Both the position numbers and the translations under genes were made by a program. The notes below the pieces were generated by a model, which saw nothing but the letters and a program-made list of their open reading frames with translations, did no database searches and had not been told where the DNA came from. A DNA stretch of 64,000 nt from Xanthomonas sp. AM6. GTDB lineage: Bacteria > Pseudomonadota > Gammaproteobacteria > Xanthomonadales > Xanthomonadaceae. Positions 45,483-53,438 of this stretch are shown piece after piece (position 1 is the first letter of the stretch; every line of letters begins with the position of its first letter). Location: NCBI RefSeq assembly GCF_025665335.1, contig NZ_CP106869.1, positions 2,878,501 to 2,942,500 on the forward strand. The letters are read 5' to 3'.

Positions 45483-47417
45483 ATGCTTCCTGAGCTCGGC
45501 CAGATCCTGCTCATCCTGGCGCTGCTCGCCGCGCTGTTGCAGGCGGTGGTGCCGCTGGCCGGCGCGCAGCGCGGCGACGCGCGCTGGATGGCGGTGGCGC
45601 GGCCGGCCGCGTTCGCGCAACTGGCGCTGGTCGCCGGCGCCTTCGCGCTGCTGACCCATGCGTTCCTGGTGCAGGATTTCTCGGTGGCCTACGTGGCCGA
45701 GAACTCCAACTCGCTGCTGCCGCTGATGTACCGCTATTCGGCGGTGTGGGGCGCACACGAGGGGTCGCTGCTGCTGTGGACGCTGATCCTGGCGCTGTGG
45801 ACCGGCGCGGTGGCGCTGTTCTCGCGCAGCCTGCCGACGCCGGTGATGGCGCGGGTGATCGGCACGCTGGCGCTGGTCAGCCTGGGTTTCCTGGCGTTCC
45901 TGCTGTTCACCTCCAACCCGTTCGCGCGGCTGCTGCCGGCGCCGCTGGAAGGCCGCGACCTCAATCCGCTGCTGCAGGACCCGGGGCTGGTGATCCACCC
46001 GCCGCTGCTGTACGCCGGCTACGTCGGCTTCGCGGTGCCGTTCGCGTTCGCCATCGCCGCGCTGCTCGACGGCCAGGTCGATGCGCGCTGGCTGCGCTGG
46101 ACGCGGCCATGGACCAACGTGGCCTGGGGCTTTCTGACCATCGGCATCGCGCTGGGCAGCTGGTGGGCGTACTACGAACTGGGCTGGGGCGGCTGGTGGT
46201 TCTGGGACCCGGTGGAGAACGCCAGCTTCATGCCGTGGCTGGCCGGCGCGGCGCTGCTGCATTCGCAGGCGGTGACCGAAAAGCGCGGCAGCTTCACCGC
46301 GTGGACGCTGCTGCTGGCGATCGCCGCGTTCTCGCTGTCGCTGCTGGGCACGTTCCTGGTGCGCTCGGGCGTGCTGACCAGCGTGCATTCGTTCGCCGCC
46401 GATCCCGGCCGCGGACTGTTCATCCTGGTGTTCCTGAGCCTGGTCTGCGGCGGCGCGCTGCTGCTGTACGCGCTGCGCGGCGGGCGCATCGGCGCCGTCG
46501 CCGGCGACGAGCGCCAGCGCTTCGCCGCGTCCTCGCGCGAGACCCTGCTGCTGGCCAACAACCTGCTGCTGACCTGCGCCTGCGCGATGGTGCTGCTGGG
46601 CACGCTGTATCCGCTGCTGGCCGACGCGCTGGGGCTGGGCAAGCTGTCGGTCGGCCCGCCCTACTTCGGCACCCTGTTCGTGGTGCTGATGGCGCCGCTG
46701 GTGGCGCTGCTGCCGTTCGGGCCGCTGACCCGCTGGCAGCGCGAACAGCCGTCGCGGCCGTTGGCGCTGCTGGCGCCGTGGGCCGGGCTGGCGTTGCTGG
46801 CCGGCGTGCTCGGCTTCTTCCTGGCGCCGCAGGGGCCGTGGAAGACCGCCGCCGGCGTGGCCGGCGCCGCCTGGGTGCTGCTCGGCACCGCGCGCTTCGT
46901 CTGGAGCCGCTTCCAGCTCAAGGGCAGCCGCTTCACCGCCGAGATGCTGGGCATGACCCTGGCCCACGCCGGCATCGCGGTGTTCCTGGCCGGCGCATTG
47001 CTGGTCGAGGCGCTGGACCAGCAGCGCGAAGTGGCGCTGGCGCCGGGGCAGAGCCTGCAGATGGGCCGCTACCGCTTCGAGTTCCAGAGCCTGGAGCAGA
47101 CCCGCGGCCCCAACTACGTGTCCGAGCGTGCGCACCTGCAGGTGCTGCGCGACGACCGCCCGCTGGCGCTGCTGCATCCGGAAAAGCGCGCCTACGCCAG
47201 CGGCGGCCAGAGCCTGACCGAAGCCGGCATCCACCCCGGCCTGTTCGGCGACGTCTATGTCGCCCTGGGCGAACCGCTGGGCGGCAACGCCTGGGCGATG
47301 CGCCTGCATGTCAAACCGTTCGTGCGCTGGATCTGGCTGGGCGCAGCGCTGATGGCGCTGGGCGGCTTCGTCACCGCCAGCGACCGGCGTTTCCGTCGTT
47401 CCCCGGAGAAATCCTGA
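45483..47417 (+). CDS. ccmF: CcmF haem lyase subunit
   Basis: 644 residues, polytopic. WGGWWFWDPVENASFMPWLAGAALLHS contains the Trp-rich WWD domain; conserved His ligands lie in LLHSQAV and the VIHPPLLYAGYVG segment. With CcmH it attaches haem to apocytochrome c. Its stop shares one base with the ccmG start. Confidence 0.96.
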   Translation: MLPELGQILLILALLAALLQAVVPLAGAQRGDARWMAVARPAAFAQLALVAGAFALLTHAFLVQDFSVAYVAENSNSLLPLMYRYSAVWGAHEGSLLLWTLILALWTGAVALFSRSLPTPVMARVIGTLALVSLGFLAFLLFTSNPFARLLPAPLEGRDLNPLLQDPGLVIHPPLLYAGYVGFAVPFAFAIAALLDGQVDARWLRWTRPWTNVAWGFLTIGIALGSWWAYYELGWGGWWFWDPVENASFMPWLAGAALLHSQAVTEKRGSFTAWTLLLAIAAFSLSLLGTFLVRSGVLTSVHSFAADPGRGLFILVFLSLVCGGALLLYALRGGRIGAVAGDERQRFAASSRETLLLANNLLLTCACAMVLLGTLYPLLADALGLGKLSVGPPYFGTLFVVLMAPLVALLPFGPLTRWQREQPSRPLALLAPWAGLALLAGVLGFFLAPQGPWKTAAGVAGAAWVLLGTARFVWSRFQLKGSRFTAEMLGMTLAHAGIAVFLAGALLVEALDQQREVALAPGQSLQMGRYRFEFQSLEQTRGPNYVSERAHLQVLRDDRPLALLHPEKRAYASGGQSLTEAGIHPGLFGDVYVALGEPLGGNAWAMRLHVKPFVRWIWLGAALMALGGFVTASDRRFRRSPEKS

Positions 47418-48022
47418 TGTCCGCCCCTGCTCCCCGTCGCCGCCTGCCGCTTGCCGCCATCGTGCTCGGCGCGTTGTTCTTCCTCGGCCTGCTGGCGCTG
47501 ATGTTCTACGCGGTGCAGCGTTCCGGCGTGGCCGATCGCGATGCGCTGCCGTCGGCGCTGATCGGCAAGCCGGCGCCGGCGTTCGAGCTGCCGGTGCTGC
47601 ACGATGCGTCGATCCGCGTGCGCAGCGCCGAACTGCGCGGCGCGCCGTACGTGCTCAACGTGTGGGGCAGCTGGTGCCCGGCCTGCCGCGAGGAACATCC
47701 GGTGCTGACCCGCTTCGCGCTGACCAAGCGCGTGCGGGTGATCGGCTACGACTGGAAGGACACCCGCGAGGATGCGCTGCATTGGCTGGAGCAGCTGGGC
47801 AATCCGTTCTTCGTGGTGCTGTTCGATCCGGACGGGCGCACCGCGATCGACTGGGGCGTGGCCGCCGCGCCGGAGACCTTCCTGGTCGATGCGCACGGCG
47901 TGGTGCGCTGGAAGCATTCGGGCCCGCTGACCGACCAGATCGTCCACGACGAACTGCTGCCGGCGCTGCTCAGGGCCGAGCGCGATGCGCCGACCTCCAC
48001 GCAGGGCCGGGCCGCGCCGTGA
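47417..48022 (+). CDS. ccmG: CcmG/DsbE thiol-disulfide oxidoreductase
   Basis: 201 residues. N-terminal anchor helix (about 11-32) and a thioredoxin fold with WCPAC as the active site and GAPETFL with the cis-Pro loop. It reduces the CXXCH thiols before haem attachment. It overlaps ccmF by one base and ccmH by four. Confidence 0.95.
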   Translation: MSAPAPRRRLPLAAIVLGALFFLGLLALMFYAVQRSGVADRDALPSALIGKPAPAFELPVLHDASIRVRSAELRGAPYVLNVWGSWCPACREEHPVLTRFALTKRVRVIGYDWKDTREDALHWLEQLGNPFFVVLFDPDGRTAIDWGVAAAPETFLVDAHGVVRWKHSGPLTDQIVHDELLPALLRAERDAPTSTQGRAAP

Positions 48023-48462
48023 GCTGGCGCCGGCTCGCGCTGCTGGTGTTGCTGGCATGCGCCGCGAACGTAGGCGCGCAGCCGGCCTCCGATCCGACGC
48101 CGCTGGCGTATCGCTCGGCGGCCGAGGAAGCGCGCTTCCATGCGCTGACCGCCGAACTGCGCTGCGTGCAGTGCCAGAACCAGTCGCTGGCCGATTCGCA
48201 CGCGCAGATCGCGCTGGACCTGCGCCGCGAAGTGCTGCAGCTGATGCAGCAGGGCCAATCGGACGCGCAGATCAAGCGCTTCCTGGTCGACCGCTACGGC
48301 GAGTTCGTGCTGTACCGACCGCAGGTGGAATCGCGCACCTGGCTGCTGTGGTTCGGGCCGCTGGCGCTGCTCGGCGGCGGCGCGCTGCTGCTGGCGTGGG
48401 TGGTCCGCCGTCGCGCGCCGGCCGGCGCCGCGCCGCTCGCGCAGGACGAACAGGAATGGTGA
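48019..48462 (+). CDS. ccmH: CcmH (CycL-type) thioredoxin-like subunit
   Basis: 147 residues. Signal sequence, then LRCVQCQNQSLADS (LRCxxC active site) and a C-terminal helix (TWLLWFGPLALLGGGALLLAW). GTG start at 48019 overlaps the ccmG stop. Only the short CcmH domain is here; the TPR part is the separate ccmI. Confidence 0.93.
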   Translation: MSWRRLALLVLLACAANVGAQPASDPTPLAYRSAAEEARFHALTAELRCVQCQNQSLADSHAQIALDLRREVLQLMQQGQSDAQIKRFLVDRYGEFVLYRPQVESRTWLLWFGPLALLGGGALLLAWVVRRRAPAGAAPLAQDEQEW

Positions 48463-48466
48463 GGCG

Positions 48467-49549
48467 ATGCTGAGCTGGGGCATGCATGGCGCCGCGGCGG
48501 TGCTGGCCGCGCTGGTGTTCGGTGCGGTGCTGTGGCCGTTGCGGCGCGGCCGCGGCGGCACCGCGCTGCTGGTCGTCGCGGTGCTGGCGCTGGGCGTGGC
48601 GTCGGCGGCGCTGTACGCGCTGGTCGGCACCCCGCGCGCGCTGCAGGCGCAGAACCGCGAGGCGCCGCGCAGCCTGGAAGACGGCATTGCGCAACTGCAG
48701 GCGGCCCTGGCCAAGGATCCCGGTCGCGCCGACGGCTGGGCGCTGCTGGGGCGCTCGCAGATGTCGCTGGGCCGCCCCGCCGAGGCGGCCGCCGCGTTCG
48801 CGCGCGCGGTGCAGCTGGCGCCGGACGAAGCGCAATGGCTGGTGCCGGCGGCCGAAGCGCGCGCGCTGGCCGATCCGCAGCGCCGGTTCGACGAGCAGGG
48901 CATCGCCTGGCTGCGTCACGCCTTGCAGGTGGCGCCGGACAGCGAGCGCGCCGCCTGGTTCCTGGGCATCGCGCAGCGCCAGCGCGGCCAGAACGCCGAG
49001 GCCGCGGCGACCTGGGAAGCGCTGCTGCCGCGCGTGGATGCAGCCACCGCCGCCGCGCTGCGCCCGCAGATCGACGCGGCACGCAGCGAAGCCGGTCTGC
49101 CGGCGCTGCCTGCTGCGGCGCCAGGCGCGGCGGCTGCGGCCGCGGCCGCGGCCAGCGCGACAGGCGCGCCGGATGCCGGCGCATCGCCTGCGCCTGCCGC
49201 GGCCGGCGCGCTGACCGTCGCGGTGTCGCTGGATCCGGAGTTCGCCGCGCGCGTACGCCTGCGCGGCGACGCCAGCGTGTTCGTGATCGCGCGCGTGCCC
49301 GGTGGGCCGCCGATGCCGGTCGCGGTGCAGAAGCACCCGCTGCAGGCGCTGCCGCTGCGCGTGACCCTCAGCGACGCCGACAGTCCGATGCCGACGCAGA
49401 GGCTGTCGCAGCTCAGGCAGGTGCAGGTCCTGGCGCGGCTCTCGGCCAGCGGCAACGCGATGCGCCAGGAAGGCGACCTGGAATCGGCGCCGGTGACGGT
49501 GACGCTGCCGGCCGCGGCGCCGGTGGAGTTGGTGATCGGCAAGCCATAA
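48467..49549 (+). CDS. ccmI: CcmI apocytochrome chaperone with TPR
   Basis: 360 residues. Two N-terminal helices, then TPR motifs (DGWALLGRSQMSLGRPAEAAAAFARAV is one), and a C-terminal beta domain after an Ala-rich linker (about 215-240). CcmI binds the C-terminus of apocytochrome c and presents it to CcmFH. Last gene of the ccm run. Confidence 0.88.
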   Translation: MLSWGMHGAAAVLAALVFGAVLWPLRRGRGGTALLVVAVLALGVASAALYALVGTPRALQAQNREAPRSLEDGIAQLQAALAKDPGRADGWALLGRSQMSLGRPAEAAAAFARAVQLAPDEAQWLVPAAEARALADPQRRFDEQGIAWLRHALQVAPDSERAAWFLGIAQRQRGQNAEAAATWEALLPRVDAATAAALRPQIDAARSEAGLPALPAAAPGAAAAAAAAASATGAPDAGASPAPAAAGALTVAVSLDPEFAARVRLRGDASVFVIARVPGGPPMPVAVQKHPLQALPLRVTLSDADSPMPTQRLSQLRQVQVLARLSASGNAMRQEGDLESAPVTVTLPAAAPVELVIGKP

Positions 49550-49573
49550 CGCAGCGCGTACGGATGTCCCCCT

Positions 49574-49656
49574 GTAGGAGCGGCTTCAGCCGCGACAGCA
49601 GTTTTCCGCAGCCGATATCCGTCCGGCGCCGATGTCGCGGCTGCAGCCGCTCCTAC
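49574..49656. repeat. Inverted pair of GTAG-type REP elements upstream of metX (REPIN-like)
   Basis: A forward copy at 49574-49596 (GTAGGAGCGGCTTCAGCCGC) and a reverse copy at 49634-49656 ending CTAC face each other over 37 bases. This is the REPIN design of paired REP sequences. It lies between ccmI and metX. Confidence 0.85.
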
Positions 49657-49746
49657 AGGCAGCATCGCCTTCGTGCATCGCCTCAGCATCGCCCTTCGCC
49701 ACACCGTACGCACGCGCGTCCGCCGTGGCGCGGCTAGAATCGGCGC

Positions 49747-50859
49747 ATGACCGAATTCATTCCCCCCGGCAGCCGCTTCCTCGCCCTGCCCTCGCCGTTC
49801 CCGATGAAGCGCGGCGGCCAGCTGCGCGATGCGCGCGTCGCCTACGAGACCTGGGGCACGCTGGCGCCGGACCGCGACAACGCGATCCTGATCGTCACCG
49901 GGCTGTCGCCGGACGCGCATGCCGCCGCGCATCCCGGCGATCCCAGCCCCGGCTGGTGGGAGGCGATGCTCGGCGCCGGCAAGCCGATCGACACGCAGCG
50001 CTGGTTCGTGATCTGCGTGAACTCGCTGGGCAGCTGCAAGGGTTCGACCGGCCCGGCCTCGCCCGATCCGGACGACGCGCGACCGTATCGGCTGCGCTTT
50101 CCGGAGCTGTCGATCGAGGACGTCGCCGATGCCGCCGCGCACGTGGTGCGCGCGCTGGGCATCGAGCGGCTGGCATGCCTGATCGGCAACTCGATGGGCG
50201 GCATGACCGCGCTGGCGCTGCTGCGCCGGCACCCGGGGCTGGCGCGCAGCCACATCAACATCTCCGGCAGCGCGCAGGCGCTGCCGTTCTCGATCGCGAT
50301 CCGCTCGCTGCAGCGCGAGGCGATCCGCCTGGACCCGAACTGGAACGGCGGCGACTACGACGAGGCCACTTACCCGGAGTCCGGCATGCGCATGGCGCGC
50401 AAGCTGGGCGTGATCACCTACCGCTCGGCGCTGGAATGGGACGGCCGCTTCGGCCGCGTGCGGCTGGATTCGGACCAGGCCGACGACGATCCGTTCGGGC
50501 TGGAATTCCAGGTCGAAAGCTACCTGGAAGGCCATGCGCGGCGCTTCGTGCGCCGCTTCGATCCGAACTGCTACCTGTACCTGAGCCGTTCGATGGACTG
50601 GTTCGACCTGGCCGAATACGCCGGCGGCGACGCGCTGGCCGGGCTGGCGACGATCCGCGTCGAGCGCGCGCTGGCGATCGGCGCCAACACCGACATCCTG
50701 TTCCCGGTGCAGCAACAGCAGCAGATCGCCGACGGCCTGCGCGCCGGTGGCGCCGACGCGCAGTTCCTGGGTCTGGATTCGCCGCAGGGACACGATGCGT
50801 TCCTGGTCGATTTCGCGCGCTTCGGGCCGGCGGTGAGAGGCTTCCTGGACGCGCTGTAG
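49747..50859 (+). CDS. metX: MetX-type O-acyltransferase (homoserine O-acetyltransferase or serine O-succinyltransferase)
   Basis: 370 residues, alpha/beta-hydrolase fold. Nucleophile Ser149 in LIGNSMGGM, Asp316 in GANTDILFP and His349 in SPQGHDAFL form the triad; NSLGSCKGSTGPAS is a MetX motif. The enzyme activates homoserine or serine for sulfur incorporation. MetX proteins of Xanthomonas-type bacteria have been reported as serine O-succinyltransferases, so the acceptor and donor cannot be fixed from sequence alone. It is a monocistronic gene after a REPIN. Confidence 0.88.
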   Translation: MTEFIPPGSRFLALPSPFPMKRGGQLRDARVAYETWGTLAPDRDNAILIVTGLSPDAHAAAHPGDPSPGWWEAMLGAGKPIDTQRWFVICVNSLGSCKGSTGPASPDPDDARPYRLRFPELSIEDVADAAAHVVRALGIERLACLIGNSMGGMTALALLRRHPGLARSHINISGSAQALPFSIAIRSLQREAIRLDPNWNGGDYDEATYPESGMRMARKLGVITYRSALEWDGRFGRVRLDSDQADDDPFGLEFQVESYLEGHARRFVRRFDPNCYLYLSRSMDWFDLAEYAGGDALAGLATIRVERALAIGANTDILFPVQQQQQIADGLRAGGADAQFLGLDSPQGHDAFLVDFARFGPAVRGFLDAL

Positions 50860-50922
50860 GCGGTCGCGGCCGCCGCTCGGGTCGCGATGCGGCATTGGGC
50901 GCGGTGGGTGGTCTTATCGTTG

Positions 50923-51415
50923 CGTGCGTCGCGACTGAAGTCGCTCCCACAAGGGGGCTTGGAACCGCGGGAGCCTGTGTTTCATGTAGAAGAGGCTTGA
51001 GCGCTGACATGGATTCGCGAGCGGATGGCACGTGGCTGCGTTCGTCGCGGCTGAAGCCGCTCCTACAGAGGGGCTTGGAATTGCGGGAGTCCGGGTTTCA
51101 CGTTGAAGAAGCTTCAGCGCTGACATGGGTCGCGAGCGGATGGCGCGTGACTGCGTTCGTCGCGGCTGAAGCCGCTCCTACAGAGGGGCTTGGAATTGCG
51201 GGAGTCCGGGTTTCACGTTGAAGAAGCTTCAGCGCTGACATGGATTCGCGAGCGGATGGCGCGTGACTGCGTTCGTCGCGGCTGAAGCCGCTCCTGCAAA
51301 GGAAGCTTGGAACTGCGGGAGTCTGTGTTTCCTGTTGAAGAGCTTCAGCCCTGACATGGGTCGCGAACGGATGGCGCGTGGCTGCGTTCGTCGCGACTGA
51401 AGTCGCTCCTACAGA
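50923..51415 (-). repeat. Tandem array of about 4.3 units of 115-116 bases, each with a GTAG-type REP
   Basis: Units begin at about 50923, 51039, 51154, 51270 and 51385. Each starts with CGTTCGTCGCGGCTGAAGCC (the reverse REP) and continues with a unit-specific spacer (GGGGCTTGGAATTGCGGGAG, AGCGCTGACATGG). The units at 51039 and 51154 are nearly identical; the first and fourth differ at several positions, so they are older or have been partly converted. The last unit is cut off after the REP. Confidence 0.9.
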
Positions 51416-51500
51416 GGCGGCCCTGTTGGTCCGAGAGCAGGAGGTATCGGACCGCGAGAGCGGCATGGCGCGCTTCGGATAGCGCAGACCTGCTGCCCTT

Positions 51501-51524
51501 GTGGGAGGGACTTCAGTCCCGACT
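51501..51524 (+). repeat. GTGG-type REP variant
   Basis: GTGGGAGGGACTTCAGTCCC, a forward copy with a co-varied stem (GGGACT/AGTCCC). Outside the tandem array. Confidence 0.65.
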
Positions 51525-51764
51525 GCATCGTCTTCGACGAGTCACGAGCAAGCGGATCCGTTCCAGCATCGCAGGCACTGGCCGCTACAAACACCGGTAG
51601 TTATCTGGCTGAAAGGCGTCGACCGACTCCCACGCCCATTGCCGTTGAGGATCGAAGCCTCCCGGACCGCTCGGTCGCGGACGATCGCCAAGCCCTTGCT
51701 TGGTGCGGAGAGTCCCTGCAGAAGCCTGCGCCTCGCCGAAGGCGCCATGGTGCAACCGCCCCGC

Positions 51765-53438
51765 TCACCCCGCTTGCAGCCGCCCCTGCTGCAGGCGGTA
51801 GCGCGTATGCACCACGCCTTCGGGCAAGGCGTCGTGGCTGATCAGCAGCAGGCTGCGCTGGCCCAGCGCCTGGGTCAGGTCGCGCAGCAGGGCCTGGGCG
51901 GTGTCCACGTCCAGGCCTTCGGTGGGTTCGTCCAGCACCAGCAGCGGCGCGTTGCGCAGCAGCGCGCGGGCCAGGGCCAGGCGCCGCGCCTGGCCGGCGG
52001 ACATGGTCGCGCCGTTCTCGCCCAGCCATGCATCCAGACCGCCGACCTCGTGCAGCCAGGCGTCCAGGCGCACGTCGGCGAGCGCGCGTTGCAGGGTGGC
52101 GTCGTCGGCGTCGGGCGCGCCCAGCCGCAGGTTGTCGCGCACGCTGCCGGCGAACACCGGAGCGCCCTGCGGCAGCCAGGCGATGCGCTGGTGCCATTGC
52201 GCCTGGGCCAGGTCGCGCAGGTCCGCGCCGGCGAAGCGGATGCTGCCGTGCTGCGGATCCCACAGCCGCAGCAGCAGCGCCGACAAGGTGGTCTTGCCGC
52301 TGCCGCTGTCGCCGCTGATGGCGATGCGTTCGCCCGGCGCGATGCGCAGATCGATGCCGTCGAGCACGCGCCGGGTCTCGCCGGGCCAGGCGAAGACCAC
52401 GCCGTCGAAGCGCACCTCGCCACCAGTGGGCACCGGCTGCGGCTGCGCGACGTCGGCCACCGGCGCGCTCTGCCCGGCGATCGCCTGCAGCCGCTGCGCG
52501 GCCACGCGCCCGGATTGCAGCGCCTGCCAGGCCAGGCCGGCGCCGGCCCAGACCTCGAGCAGGGCCACGGTCAGGAACACCAGCCCGGCCGCCTGCGCGG
52601 CGCCGATCTGGTCGGCGCGCGCCGCGCCCAGCGCCAGCCACAGCATCGCCAGCAAACCGAGCGCGGCGCACAGCGCATGCAGCGCATTGCCGCCGATCAG
52701 GCGCTGCCGCTGCTGGCGGTCCTGCGCGCGCAGGTCCTGCGCGCTGGCCTCCACGCGCGCGATCCAGTCGGCCTGCGCGTCCAGCGCGGCCAGGTCGGCG
52801 GCGCCTTCCAGGCCTTCGTAGGCCAACGTGCGCAAGGTCTCGCGCCGCTGCGCGCGGCGCTGCTCGCGCACGCGCCCGCCGCGCGCGACCACCCATGGCA
52901 CGCCCGCGCCGATGACCAGCGCCAGCGCCGCCAGCGCCACGGCCGCCGGCCAGTAGATCGCCGCGGCGGCGGCCACGCCGGTCACGCCGATGCCGAGCAG
53001 CGCCGCCAGCGGCCCCAAGGCGCGCACCACCAGCCCGTCGACCTCGCCGATGTCGGACATCAGCCGCGCCAGCAGTTCGCCGGTGCGGCTGGCGCCGAGC
53101 CGGGCCGGCGCCAGCGGCAGCGCGCGGCGGAAGAACCACACGCGCAGGTCGCGGGCGATGCGCAAGGTGGCGTCGTGGCCGACCAGCTTCTCGCCGTAGC
53201 GCGAGGCGATGCGGGCGAAGGTCAGCGCGCGGATGCCGGCCGAGGGCGAGAAGAAGTTGAAGCCGCTGCCCATGCCGGCCACGCCGGCCAGTGCCGCGGC
53301 GGTCAGGAAGCCGCCGGACAGACCGAGCAGGCCGACCCCGGCCAGCATCGTGCACAGCAGCAGCAACGCGGTCAGCAGCAAGCGGCCGTAGTGGCGGCCG
53401 AACACGCTGCGCAGGTCGTCGCGCGCAGGGCCGCTCAC
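51765..53438 (-). CDS. cydC: CydC, heterodimeric ABC exporter for cytochrome bd assembly
   Basis: 557 residues: six-helix membrane domain, then ATPase with Walker A GDSGSGKTT, signature MSAGQARRLALARALL and Walker B LLVLDEPTEGLD. With CydD it moves reduced thiols (cysteine or glutathione) and is needed for cytochrome bd. GTG start at 53438 overlaps the cydD stop by four bases (GTGA). Confidence 0.92.
   Translation of the reverse strand: MSGPARDDLRSVFGRHYGRLLLTALLLLCTMLAGVGLLGLSGGFLTAAALAGVAGMGSGFNFFSPSAGIRALTFARIASRYGEKLVGHDATLRIARDLRVWFFRRALPLAPARLGASRTGELLARLMSDIGEVDGLVVRALGPLAALLGIGVTGVAAAAAIYWPAAVALAALALVIGAGVPWVVARGGRVREQRRAQRRETLRTLAYEGLEGAADLAALDAQADWIARVEASAQDLRAQDRQQRQRLIGGNALHALCAALGLLAMLWLALGAARADQIGAAQAAGLVFLTVALLEVWAGAGLAWQALQSGRVAAQRLQAIAGQSAPVADVAQPQPVPTGGEVRFDGVVFAWPGETRRVLDGIDLRIAPGERIAISGDSGSGKTTLSALLLRLWDPQHGSIRFAGADLRDLAQAQWHQRIAWLPQGAPVFAGSVRDNLRLGAPDADDATLQRALADVRLDAWLHEVGGLDAWLGENGATMSAGQARRLALARALLRNAPLLVLDEPTEGLDVDTAQALLRDLTQALGQRSLLLISHDALPEGVVHTRYRLQQGRLQAG

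Larger units (their letters stand above)
50860..51764. other. Large gene-free gap, REP-rich
   Basis: 905 bases between convergent metX and cydC without a supported gene. Most of it is the tandem array at 50923-51415, followed by one further REP relative at 51501-51524 and about 240 bases with no visible signal. Confidence 0.75.

Noticed and set aside
49550-49746. SAM riboswitch upstream of metX
   Set aside because: The region consists of the REP pair and short flanks; no S-box or SAM-II/SAH-like stem pattern is recognisable.
50923-51415. CRISPR array
   Set aside because: The units repeat in full, including the stretches between palindromes; there are no unique spacers, and unit length (about 116) and REP core do not fit CRISPR repeats.
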